From: Megasphaera sp. MJR8396C
Lineage (GTDB): Bacteria; Bacillota; Negativicutes; Veillonellales; Megasphaeraceae
Direction of reading: 5' to 3'
DNA length: 61,675 nucleotides
Assembly: GCF_001546855.1 (NCBI RefSeq)
Contig: NZ_KQ958202.1
Span: 1-61,675 of the forward strand
The stretch's first letter is position 1; each line of letters starts with the position of its first letter. Below, one piece after another: positions 1-7,562 of the stretch. The translations under genes were made by a program, and so were the position numbers. Below the pieces are notes generated by a model. The model was not told the origin of the DNA and made no database searches. It worked only from the letters and a program-made list of their open reading frames with translations.

Positions 1-21
1 TTATCATGCCTATTCGGCGCC

Positions 22-57
22 AAAAAAAGACAACCACGCTTAAACCGCATGGTTGTC
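22..57 (-). terminator. Rho-independent terminator of tRNA-Leu
   Basis: Read on the minus strand, an 8-bp stem (GACAACCA pairing with TGGTTGTC) is followed directly by seven T. It lies just downstream of the tRNA 3' end, so the tRNA appears to be transcribed alone. Confidence 0.8.
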
Positions 58-61
58 ATGT

Positions 62-145
62 TGGTGCGAGTGAAGGGACTTGAACCCTTACGTCGTAAGA
101 CGCTAGATCCTAAGTCTAGTGCGTCTGCCATTCCGCCACACTCGC
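62..145 (-). tRNA. tRNA-Leu (anticodon UAG)
   Basis: On the minus strand the 7-bp acceptor stem GCGAGTG/CACTCGC closes the molecule, the anticodon loop reads CTTAGGA with anticodon TAG flanked by the CTAGA/TCTAG stem, and the T arm is centred on GGTTCAAGTCC. The longer variable region fits a class II tRNA such as Leu. The discriminator A and an encoded CCA end the gene. It decodes CUA codons. Confidence 0.95.
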
Positions 146-157
146 AGGTACTCGTCC

Positions 158-187
158 ATTCTATCACGTTTGTAAGCCGTCGGTCAA
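158..187 (-). promoter_or_regulatory. Promoter of tRNA-Leu
   Basis: On the minus strand TTGACC (-35) and TAGAAT (-10) are separated by 18 bp, ending about 12 bp before the tRNA 5' end. Both boxes are close to the sigma-70/sigma-A consensus. Confidence 0.6.
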
Positions 188-246
188 CTGAAAATTGGCC
201 GTTTCAGGGAGATTTGTGCAAAAATTCACAATATTTGAAAATACTA

Positions 247-275
247 TTGTCAAGGTCTTCTCAGTGTGCTATACT
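247..275 (+). promoter_or_regulatory. Promoter of the ECF S-component gene
   Basis: TTGTCA (247-252) and TATACT (270-275) are separated by exactly 17 bp. The predicted start near 282 leaves an untranslated leader of about 125 nt before the ATG at 407. Confidence 0.7.
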
Positions 276-282
276 ACGCATG

Positions 283-360
283 ACACAAGGGCGGGTCTTT
301 TTTTACGTCGGATGGGTACCGGAATCGGACTGATACTGACGCAGACCGGCCGTGTTTTTA
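283..360 (+). promoter_or_regulatory. Structured 5' leader, possible attenuator or riboswitch
   Basis: The leader starts with ACAC and a GGTC block that can pair with GACC and GTGT about 50 nt later, closing a branched structure of about 75 nt. The closing strand runs straight into a T5 tract, as in an intrinsic terminator. I do not recognise a known riboswitch class in it. The pairing is seen by eye; ligand control is inference. Confidence 0.35.
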
Positions 361-406
361 TATGCGCGACTTGTATCTTGGGAAAGAACGAGAACGGGGG
401 AGTATC

Positions 407-1024
407 ATGGTACATCAAAAGGCACCGACGCAGCCGACGTTTTTGTCGATTCGTCAGTTGACCATTGCCGCTTTTTTATCGGCTATTACGATTTTTTTAG
501 GGATTACCGGTTATGGATTCATTCCGCTGGTCATCATGAATGCGACGATTCTGCACATTCCTACGATTATTGGCAGCCTATCGGCAGGCCGTAAGGTCGG
601 GATGATCGTCGGCTTTATGTTTGGGATTTTTTCCTTTATCCGTTCCCTACAGGCACCGAGTGCGCTGCTCTTGTTTGCCGTACAGTACAATGTCATGGCC
701 GACGCCTTCATTTGTATCGTACCGCGCATTCTGATCGGCCTCATTGCTTATGAATTGTACCGTCATTTGAAGATCCGTGAAGTATGGCGCGTAGCCGTGA
801 CGGCTGTCGTGACGACGGTGATTCACACGGTTCTCTTCTTAGGTTCCTTTACGGCCCTCGTCGGCGTTCCCTATGCCGAGGCCCAAGGGATTCCCTTCAT
901 GAACGTCATCAATATCATGCTCGGCATTACGGCCGTCAATGGGGTTCCGGAAGCCATCGTTTCCGGCCTGATCGTTACGCCGATTATCATGGCGCTTCAG
1001 CGTGCCGGGTTAAAGGCGCAGTAA
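407..1024 (+). CDS. ECF transporter S component (substrate-binding membrane subunit)
   Basis: This 205-residue protein is almost entirely hydrophobic, with about six membrane segments. It contains the stretch NATILHIPTIIGSLSAGRKVG typical of ECF-type vitamin transporter S components of the broad pantothenate/riboflavin-like family. Such proteins bind a vitamin and dock onto a shared EcfT-EcfA-EcfA' module encoded elsewhere; none is in this window. The ATG at 407 was chosen because AACGGGGGAG precedes it at good spacing, while the upstream in-frame start at 362 has none. It is a single gene with its own promoter and structured leader, and a hairpin follows it. The substrate cannot be told from sequence; pantothenate is only a guess from family resemblance. 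Confidence 0.8.
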   Translation: MVHQKAPTQPTFLSIRQLTIAAFLSAITIFLGITGYGFIPLVIMNATILHIPTIIGSLSAGRKVGMIVGFMFGIFSFIRSLQAPSALLLFAVQYNVMADAFICIVPRILIGLIAYELYRHLKIREVWRVAVTAVVTTVIHTVLFLGSFTALVGVPYAEAQGIPFMNVINIMLGITAVNGVPEAIVSGLIVTPIIMALQRAGLKAQ

Positions 1025-1049
1025 CAGCAATTATATGGGTTATGGATAC

Positions 1050-1090
1050 AACGGGGCTGTCCCCCAAAGGGCGGTCCCGTTTCTCTATTT
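1050..1090 (+). terminator. Probable terminator after the ECF S-component gene
   Basis: AACGGG pairs with CCCGTT around an inner CCC/GGG block with mismatches, followed by TTTCTCTATTTT. The stem is imperfect, so efficiency is uncertain. Confidence 0.45.
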
Positions 1091-1126
1091 TGATGGAAAT
1101 TTGCTAATGCGAAAGTTTGCGCTATG

Positions 1127-1135
1127 TGGTAAAAT
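1127..1135 (+). promoter_or_regulatory. Extended -10 promoter for the mre operon
   Basis: TGGTAAAAT forms an extended -10 box (TGn plus TAAAAT) about 64 bp before mreB. No good -35 box is visible at 17 bp, so the call rests on the extended -10 element alone. Confidence 0.35.
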
Positions 1136-1198
1136 AAGCAATGAATGGCTGTTTACGTATGGCAGCATATATGAAAGGAATAGAAGGGATTATGTGTT

Positions 1199-2239
1199 AT
1201 GGCTTCGATTTTTTCTCCATTAACTAAAAATATAGGCATCGATTTAGGGACGTCTACGGTTCAGGTCTATGTGGAAGGCCGGGGCGTCGTCTTGTCTGAG
1301 CCGTCGGTTATGGCGACCGACGAGCGCAACAGTAAAATGATTGCCGTCGGCCGGTCGGCAGAGGACCTCTTGTCCCGCTCGCCGGAGACGGTAAAGCTCC
1401 ATCGCCCCTTGGTCCACGGCGTCATCGCCGACTACAGCGTAACCCGGACGATGCTCGGTTATATCCTCAGCAAGTGCGTCCGAAGTGTTCAGCGGCTGCG
1501 CATCATGATCGGCGTGCCTTCGGCGGCTTCCAATGTTGAAAAACGAGCCGTTATGGAAGCGGTGTATCAGGCCGGTGCCAAAGAAGCCTTCGTCATTGAA
1601 ACGGCGGCGGCTGCAGCGCTGGGCGTCAATTTGCCGGTCTATGATCCCGTAGGCAATATGGTCATCGACATCGGTGGCGGTACGACTAATGTGGCTATGC
1701 TGTCTCTCGGCGGCATCGTCGTCTCGAAGTCGCTTCATTTGGGCAGCCTTGATTTCAATGCGGCCATCCGCGATTATCTGCGCTACCAGTACGACGTCGT
1801 CACCGACGATACGACCATTGAAGAAATGAAGGTCACCAACGGTTCGGCCGTCCTGCCCCTGGAAGACCGGGGCTATTATTTCATGGCCCGCGGCCTCGAT
1901 GACGGGCTCCAGCGCGAAGTAGCTGTGAAATCGAGTGAACTCTACCATGTCATCGGCAAGCCTTTGGTGAAGATCCTCGACGTCGTCAAAGACGTCCTTC
2001 GCGAGACCCCGCCGGAACTGGCTGCGGACATCAGGGAACACGGCATTGTCCTGACTGGCGGCGGCGCCAAGCTAAAGGGGATGGATCAGTTCTTTACGCA
2101 GGAATTGGGCGTTCCCGTCCTGATGGCAGCCGACCCGGAACTGGCCGTTGCCAGGGGCACGGGCATTGCCATCAACGATCGTGATAAGTTATCGGCCCTC
2201 ATTGAAGGGGCGCAGCGCATATATAGGAGGAGATTTTAA
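1199..2239 (+). CDS. mreB: Rod-shape-determining actin homologue MreB
   Basis: The 346-residue protein has the actin-fold nucleotide motifs in order: phosphate-1 IGIDLGTSTV near residue 12, phosphate-2 VIDIGGGTTNVAML near residue 157, and adenosine LTGGGAKLKG near residue 283. Length and motifs match MreB, which polymerises under the membrane and steers lateral wall synthesis. It opens an operon with mreC, mreD, mrdA, a minD-like gene and rodA, all for cell elongation. The ATG at 1199 follows a GAAGGGA-type ribosome site. It is confidently MreB rather than DnaK or FtsA because it lacks their extra domains. Confidence 0.95.
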   Translation: MASIFSPLTKNIGIDLGTSTVQVYVEGRGVVLSEPSVMATDERNSKMIAVGRSAEDLLSRSPETVKLHRPLVHGVIADYSVTRTMLGYILSKCVRSVQRLRIMIGVPSAASNVEKRAVMEAVYQAGAKEAFVIETAAAAALGVNLPVYDPVGNMVIDIGGGTTNVAMLSLGGIVVSKSLHLGSLDFNAAIRDYLRYQYDVVTDDTTIEEMKVTNGSAVLPLEDRGYYFMARGLDDGLQREVAVKSSELYHVIGKPLVKILDVVKDVLRETPPELAADIREHGIVLTGGGAKLKGMDQFFTQELGVPVLMAADPELAVARGTGIAINDRDKLSALIEGAQRIYRRRF

Positions 2240-2241
2240 AA

Positions 2242-3162
2242 TTGTTTTCGTTCGGTAAAAGAAGCGTCGTCTTCGTACTCGTCTTATTCATCATCATTGC
2301 TGTCGTAGGCTGGGCTTGGCGCCAGCGCGATTCCCTGCCTTTTATTACGAAGCCTTTGATGACGATTATGTCGCCTTTTGAATATGGGGCCAGCAGCATC
2401 ATGGATGTCCTCGCCTCGAATATTCACATCGTCGACGTCAGTTTGAAGAACCGCATTGAATGGGAATCGCTGGAAAAAGAAAATGCCGACCTGAAAAGCC
2501 GGACCGTCGACTACGATGAAGTCGTCGCTGAAAATGACCGCCTGCGGGCGCTCCTCGACTTTAAATCGAGCCACAGCCAGTACCAACTCTTGGCCGGCTC
2601 GGTCATCTCCCGTGATTATGGAACCTGGACCAACACCATGATCATCGACGTCGGCAGTGGGGAAGGCGTAGAAAAGAATATGCCGGTCATCACCCCGGCT
2701 GGTGTCGTCGGCTTCATCAGCGACGTCTATCCGCATTCGTCGCGAGTACAGCTCATGACCGACCCCCGGACCAGTATCGGGGCCATCGTTCAGCGGCCGG
2801 AATCGCGGGTATCGTCTGTCGTCCGCGGCAACGGCAATGTGCCGACGGAACCGCAGTTCGTCAATATTGCGAAAGATGCTGATATCCTCGAAGGGGATAC
2901 GCTGGTCACGTCGGGCTTCGGCTCCATTTATCCGAAGGGACTCTATATCGGCACCATCGTATCGATCCATCAGAATGAAAATGATTTCGTAAAATATGCC
3001 GTCATTCGTCCTGGCGTCGATTTCTCTAAATTAGAAGAAGTCTTCGTCATCTTGAAGTCGGCCGACACCGGCGCTTATGAAAAACCGGATGTTACGCCGA
3101 AACTCGTACCGCAGACGAATCGCGACAAGGTGGAAGGCATTAAAGGAGCCGCTGCGTTATGA
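2242..3162 (+). CDS. mreC: Rod-shape-determining protein MreC
   Basis: This 306-residue protein has one N-terminal membrane segment (about residues 8-25), a coiled-coil stretch rich in E, L and R (about 65-105), then a beta-rich periplasmic domain with the MreC pattern of paired small barrels (VIDVGSGEGV, ITPAGVVGFI, VTSGFGSIYPKGLYIG). MreC links MreB filaments to the penicillin-binding protein outside the membrane. It starts with TTG at 2242, set by the strong AGGAGG at 2225-2230, and lies 2 bp after mreB. It ends overlapping mreD by 4 bp. Confidence 0.92.
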   Translation: MFSFGKRSVVFVLVLFIIIAVVGWAWRQRDSLPFITKPLMTIMSPFEYGASSIMDVLASNIHIVDVSLKNRIEWESLEKENADLKSRTVDYDEVVAENDRLRALLDFKSSHSQYQLLAGSVISRDYGTWTNTMIIDVGSGEGVEKNMPVITPAGVVGFISDVYPHSSRVQLMTDPRTSIGAIVQRPESRVSSVVRGNGNVPTEPQFVNIAKDADILEGDTLVTSGFGSIYPKGLYIGTIVSIHQNENDFVKYAVIRPGVDFSKLEEVFVILKSADTGAYEKPDVTPKLVPQTNRDKVEGIKGAAAL

Positions 3163-3668
3163 AGAAAATGAACTGTATCATCACAGCCTTCATCGTCTTT
3201 ATCCTGCAGGCTGCCGTCTTGCCTTTTATCTTTAACGGTGTAAGCCAGCCCAATCTCATCTTCGTCTTCGTCGTCCTCATGGGCCTCCATCACGGCCAGC
3301 GCGTCGGCATTGCGACGGCCCTCTTAGGCGGCTTTTGCCAGGATGTCATCATTGGCAACTTCTTTGGCCTGCACCTTTTGGTGTATCTCATTGTCACCCT
3401 TGTTTGCAGTTATCTCGGCCGCAATATCGATAAGGATCAGTGGATCTTGACCCTGCTCATCGTCCTCGGGGCGACGGAAGCCGGGCTTATCCTGACCTGC
3501 GGATTCCTGTTCCTGGCCGGCCAGTACATCAATGTGGCGGCGTACTTATTGGAATTCAGTATACCCGTACTCGTTTATCATGGAATCTTGGCCTTGCCCG
3601 TGGACCATGTCGTCTGGCGTCTGCGCCGGGCCGACACCTTTTATGGTTTTCCGGGTTATCGCTGGTAA
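3159..3668 (+). CDS. mreD: Rod-shape-determining protein MreD
   Basis: MreD is a small polytopic membrane protein of the elongation complex. The 169-residue product has about five hydrophobic segments and the family pattern of charged residues near FCQDVIIGNFFGLHLLVY. It overlaps the mreC stop (ATGA-type junction), so translation is probably coupled. Its position between mreC and mrdA supports the call more than sequence, because MreD is poorly conserved. Confidence 0.88.
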   Translation: MKKMNCIITAFIVFILQAAVLPFIFNGVSQPNLIFVFVVLMGLHHGQRVGIATALLGGFCQDVIIGNFFGLHLLVYLIVTLVCSYLGRNIDKDQWILTLLIVLGATEAGLILTCGFLFLAGQYINVAAYLLEFSIPVLVYHGILALPVDHVVWRLRRADTFYGFPGYRW

Positions 3669-3687
3669 CTAAAGGAGACACAGATAC

Positions 3688-5568
3688 ATGCTCGAAGCGT
3701 TATTAAAAAAGAAGAATCAAGACGGCCGCTTCCGGTATCTCTACTGGGTGGTCATCGCGATTTTTATCATTCTCGTCAGCCGGCTCGTTTATTTACAGCT
3801 TTTTGCCGGTGAATATTATCACTCCCTGGCCGAAGGGAACCGCCTGCGGGCCATCCCCATTGCGGCCATGCGCGGCATCATGTATGACCGCAACGGTCAG
3901 ATCCTGGTCGGCTCCCGACCGAGCTTCATGGCGACTTATGTACCGCCGAAGGGCGGCATGAGCGATGAGGAACTGACGAAATTGGCAGGCATCCTCAACG
4001 TGCCGGAAGATAAGTTGCGCGAGAAGATTCAAAAGGTAAAGAGTTCTTACGTGCCGACGGTCCTGGCCAATGACCTCACGCAGGATATCGTCACTAAGAT
4101 TGAAGAACAGCGAAACGACCTGCCCGGCGTGTCCGTCGAAGTCCAGCCGATTCGCTACTATCCGTATAAAACGATGGCCGCTCAAGTCTTCGGTTACGTC
4201 GGCCAAATCGATGAAGAAGATGCCAAACGCCTGGAAGGCGTTGAAGGCGTCTCCAATATTACCCAAATCGGCCGAGCCGGTTTGGAAGCTTATTACGATG
4301 ACCTCCTGCGCGGTCAGGACGGCGGCCGTCAGGTTGAAGTCGATGCTGCCGGCAGTCCGGTCACGGAAATGGAACGAAAAGAACCGGTGGCCGGCCACAA
4401 TATGCACCTGACCCTGGATCTTAATCTGCAGGAAGCGACGGAACAGGCTATGGATCGCCAGATTGCCAACGGCGTCGGCACCCACGGTATCGCTGCCGTT
4501 GCCATCGACCCCAATACGGGGGCCGTCCTGGCCATGGCCAGCCGTCCGGCCTATGACCCCAACTGGTTCACCCGGGGCATTACGGAAAAGGAATGGGCCA
4601 TGATCAACGATAACCCCAACCATCCGATGGAAAACAGGGTTATTGCCGGCGAATATCCGCCGGGCTCTACTTTTAAGCTCATCACCGGCTCGGCCGCTTT
4701 GGAACTCAAAAAAGTTACGCCTGATGAAATGATCTTCGACAGTGGGCGCCACTGGTTAGTCGACATGCGAAACGCCGGCGGTGAAGCCTTGGGCTGGATC
4801 AACTTCGTCGAAGCCCTGGCGAAATCGGATAACGTCTATTTCTATGAAATGGGCCGCCGCGTCGGCATCGATGAATTGGCGAAATACGCCGACATGTTCG
4901 GCATGGGCAAGAAGACCGGCATCGCCCTTCGCGGCGAAGCGACGGGTTTGGTTGCCAGTGAAGAATATAAAATGAAGACCTTCCACGAAGACTGGTACTT
5001 AGGGGATACGTTCAACTCCGCTATCGGCCAGGGCTTCCAGTTGGTTACGCCTCTTCAGGCGGCGATGATCGTCAGTGAAGTGGCCAACGGCGGTATCCAG
5101 TACCGGCCGTTTATCGTCAGCCGTATCGACAATCTCGACGGGACGCCGTATAAGATCTTTGCGCCGGAACAGATAGGGACCCTGCCGGTCTCCAAATCGA
5201 CGCTGGACCTCGTCCGCGAAGGGATGCGCAACGTTGCTGAAGAATCAGGGACTGCCGGTTCTTTGTTTGCCGGATTCCCCATTCAGGTCGCCGGTAAAAC
5301 GGGGACAGCCGAAAACTTCGGCGGCACGGACCACGGTTGGTTCGTCGCCTATGCACCGTATGAACATCCGCGTATCGTCATTGCCGTCTTGGTAGAACAA
5401 GGCGGGTTCGGGTCCGTTTCGGCAGGCCCGATCGTCCGCTCTATGTTGGAAGAATTCTTCCACATCGGCACCTATGCCGACGGCGCAAAAAACACCAATG
5501 GTACGCCGGCAGCGTCTAACCAGGCTGATGCCAATAACGACCAAACGGCTGCTCAAAACAATAACTAA
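3688..5568 (+). CDS. mrdA: Penicillin-binding protein 2, elongation transpeptidase
   Basis: This 626-residue class B penicillin-binding protein has one membrane anchor (about residues 17-36), a dimerisation domain and a C-terminal transpeptidase domain. The active-site motifs are present in order: PGSTFK (nucleophile Ser near residue 329), SDN (near 388) and KTGTAEN (near 535). It cross-links peptidoglycan during elongation and pairs with the glycosyltransferase RodA encoded two genes later. The C-terminus after the catalytic domain is a low-complexity N/A/Q-rich tail (NTNGTPAASNQADANNDQ...), probably unstructured. ATG at 3688 follows AAAGGAGA. Confidence 0.95.
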   Translation: MLEALLKKKNQDGRFRYLYWVVIAIFIILVSRLVYLQLFAGEYYHSLAEGNRLRAIPIAAMRGIMYDRNGQILVGSRPSFMATYVPPKGGMSDEELTKLAGILNVPEDKLREKIQKVKSSYVPTVLANDLTQDIVTKIEEQRNDLPGVSVEVQPIRYYPYKTMAAQVFGYVGQIDEEDAKRLEGVEGVSNITQIGRAGLEAYYDDLLRGQDGGRQVEVDAAGSPVTEMERKEPVAGHNMHLTLDLNLQEATEQAMDRQIANGVGTHGIAAVAIDPNTGAVLAMASRPAYDPNWFTRGITEKEWAMINDNPNHPMENRVIAGEYPPGSTFKLITGSAALELKKVTPDEMIFDSGRHWLVDMRNAGGEALGWINFVEALAKSDNVYFYEMGRRVGIDELAKYADMFGMGKKTGIALRGEATGLVASEEYKMKTFHEDWYLGDTFNSAIGQGFQLVTPLQAAMIVSEVANGGIQYRPFIVSRIDNLDGTPYKIFAPEQIGTLPVSKSTLDLVREGMRNVAEESGTAGSLFAGFPIQVAGKTGTAENFGGTDHGWFVAYAPYEHPRIVIAVLVEQGGFGSVSAGPIVRSMLEEFFHIGTYADGAKNTNGTPAASNQADANNDQTAAQNNN

Positions 5569-5595
5569 GGATACGTTAAGAAGGGTGGTAATTCC

Positions 5596-6426
5596 ATGTC
5601 TCGACTCATCGCGATTGCTTCTGGTAAGGGAGGCGTCGGCAAAACTTTGATTACAGCTTCGCTTTCCGTGCTGCTCCAGCGCCGCGGCTATCGGGTGTTA
5701 GCCGCCGATGCGGACATGGGACTGCGCAACCTCGACTTGCTTTTCGGCATGGGCGATGCCGTCCGTTACGACGCCAGTCAGGCCGCCCGGGGAAAATGTC
5801 TGCCCCGGCAGGCTCTGGTGTCGGTCTGTCCTGGCCTCGATGTACTGCCGGCCAGTCAGAAACGGACCTGGGAAAAGGTCGATGTACCGTCCTTTCACTA
5901 CGTCTTGGAATCCTTAGCCGGTGAATACGACTACGCTTTCGTCGACTGCCCGCCGGGCCGCGATGAGGCTTACCGGGCGGCGACGGCCTTGGCCGACCAG
6001 ATTCTGTTCGTCGTCGAACCGTCGCCGTCGTCCCTGCACGATGCCGGACGGGTCATGCAGTATTGCACCAAGCAGAAGCGTTTTCACTACGACGTCATAC
6101 TCAATAATTTTTATGCCGACGGCGTCATCTCGACGACGGCGGCAAAATCGGCGCTGGGCGTAGAGGCCGTCGCCGGGATCCTGCCTCACGACGAAGGCAT
6201 CGATCAGGCGGCAAGTCAGGGCCTGATTCACGAAGCTTCAGATAACCTGCCCTTTATGAAGGCCTTGTCGGCGACAGCGGACTGGCTGGAAAAGGGGACG
6301 GCAGTGGACGAAGCCTGGCTGACCAGCCTTTTGCCGCGCCGTACGGCCGGTGACCCCGAGGAATCGGGCTTATCGGTGCGGCGCCGCCGGCAGGAATGCC
6401 GGAATTGGCGCCACTATCGTCGATAG
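5596..6426 (+). CDS. MinD-like deviant Walker A ATPase
   Basis: The 276-residue protein has the deviant Walker A SGKGGVGKT at residues 9-17, the MinD signature DADMGLRNLDLLFGM near residue 37, and the Walker B-like VDCPPG near residue 116. These place it in the MinD/ParA family, closest in look to MinD. MinD normally ends in an amphipathic membrane-targeting helix; here the C-terminus is instead arginine-rich (VRRRRQECRNWRHYRR). No minC or minE is nearby. Its place between mrdA and rodA suggests a role in positioning or regulating the elongation or division machinery. The exact function is not certain, so no symbol is given. Confidence 0.8.
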   Translation: MSRLIAIASGKGGVGKTLITASLSVLLQRRGYRVLAADADMGLRNLDLLFGMGDAVRYDASQAARGKCLPRQALVSVCPGLDVLPASQKRTWEKVDVPSFHYVLESLAGEYDYAFVDCPPGRDEAYRAATALADQILFVVEPSPSSLHDAGRVMQYCTKQKRFHYDVILNNFYADGVISTTAAKSALGVEAVAGILPHDEGIDQAASQGLIHEASDNLPFMKALSATADWLEKGTAVDEAWLTSLLPRRTAGDPEESGLSVRRRRQECRNWRHYRR

Positions 6427-6435
6427 GAGAGGGAA

Positions 6436-7539
6436 ATGTTTATTAAACGTGAATGGAAGAATTTAGATAAAGTCATGCTCCTGGTGAGCTTTTTCATCGT
6501 CTGCATCAGCCTGGCTATCATTGGCAGTGCGACGCATATCAATAAAGGGGCGATCAACTATGATTTCGTCATTAAACAGGGCGTAGCCTTCGTCATCGAC
6601 TTCATGATCGTCATCTTTTTCAGCCGCTTTGACTACACCAAGTTAAAGAAGTACGGCAAACCTTTATATGTCATTAATTTACTGATGCTGGTAGCCGTCA
6701 TGTTCATCGGTACGTCGGCCCTCGGGGCCCAGCGCTGGATTCAGTTAGGGCCTATTACCCTGCAGCCGTCGGAGTTTTCGAAACTCATCATGATCATCTG
6801 CACGGCAGCGATCCTCAGCGACCGCGTCGGCCAGCTCAATAAGTGGCGGCAAGTCCTGCCCATCGGCCTCTACGTCGGGATTCCCTTTCTCCTGGTCTTA
6901 AAACAGCCTGACCTGGGGACCAGTCTCGTCTTTTTGGCCATTACCTTAGGCATGCTCTTTGTCGGCCGCATCAAAATGTCTCTCCTGCGCAACGTCTTTT
7001 TAGCCGGCGTCGTCCTGGCACCGGTAGGCTGGCATTTTCTGAAGGACTACCAGAAGTCCCGTATTACGGTATTCTTAAACCCTAATGCCGATCCCTTCGG
7101 GGCCGGCTACCACATCATCCAGTCTAAGATTGCCATCGGTTCGGGCATGCTCTTTGGCAAGGGCTTGTTCCAGGGGACACAGAGCCAATTGAACTTTTTG
7201 CCGGAAAACCACACGGACTTCATCTTTTCCGTCATCGGGGAAGAACTGGGCTTTCTCGGCTGTATTTTTCTCTTATTCCTCTATTTTATCCTCATCTACC
7301 GGGGCATCATGATCGCCAAAGAATGTAAGGATCCCTTCGGCATGATGCTGGCCACCGGTGTCGTATCCATGTGGGCCTTCCAGATTTTGGTCAATGTCGG
7401 CATGACCTGCGGCATTATGCCGGTCACGGGGATTCCGCTGCCCTTCATGAGTTACGGTGTCAGTGCCTTGACGACCAATATGATGGGCATGGGGATTTTA
7501 TTAAGTATTTACATGCGTCAGCAGACGATGATCTTTTAG
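6436..7539 (+). CDS. rodA: RodA, SEDS-family peptidoglycan glycosyltransferase
   Basis: This 367-residue polytopic protein (about ten membrane segments) has SEDS motifs such as GAQRWIQLGPITLQPSEFSK near residue 95, KQPDLGTSLVF near 155, and the C-terminal TGIPLPFMSYG. RodA polymerises glycan strands during lateral growth and works with PBP2. It lies 9 bp after the minD-like gene, with GGAGAGGG before the ATG. RodA is preferred over FtsW because of the mre/mrdA setting. Confidence 0.93.
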   Translation: MFIKREWKNLDKVMLLVSFFIVCISLAIIGSATHINKGAINYDFVIKQGVAFVIDFMIVIFFSRFDYTKLKKYGKPLYVINLLMLVAVMFIGTSALGAQRWIQLGPITLQPSEFSKLIMIICTAAILSDRVGQLNKWRQVLPIGLYVGIPFLLVLKQPDLGTSLVFLAITLGMLFVGRIKMSLLRNVFLAGVVLAPVGWHFLKDYQKSRITVFLNPNADPFGAGYHIIQSKIAIGSGMLFGKGLFQGTQSQLNFLPENHTDFIFSVIGEELGFLGCIFLLFLYFILIYRGIMIAKECKDPFGMMLATGVVSMWAFQILVNVGMTCGIMPVTGIPLPFMSYGVSALTTNMMGMGILLSIYMRQQTMIF

Positions 7540-7562
7540 CGATTCCTGAAGGAGGAAACGAA

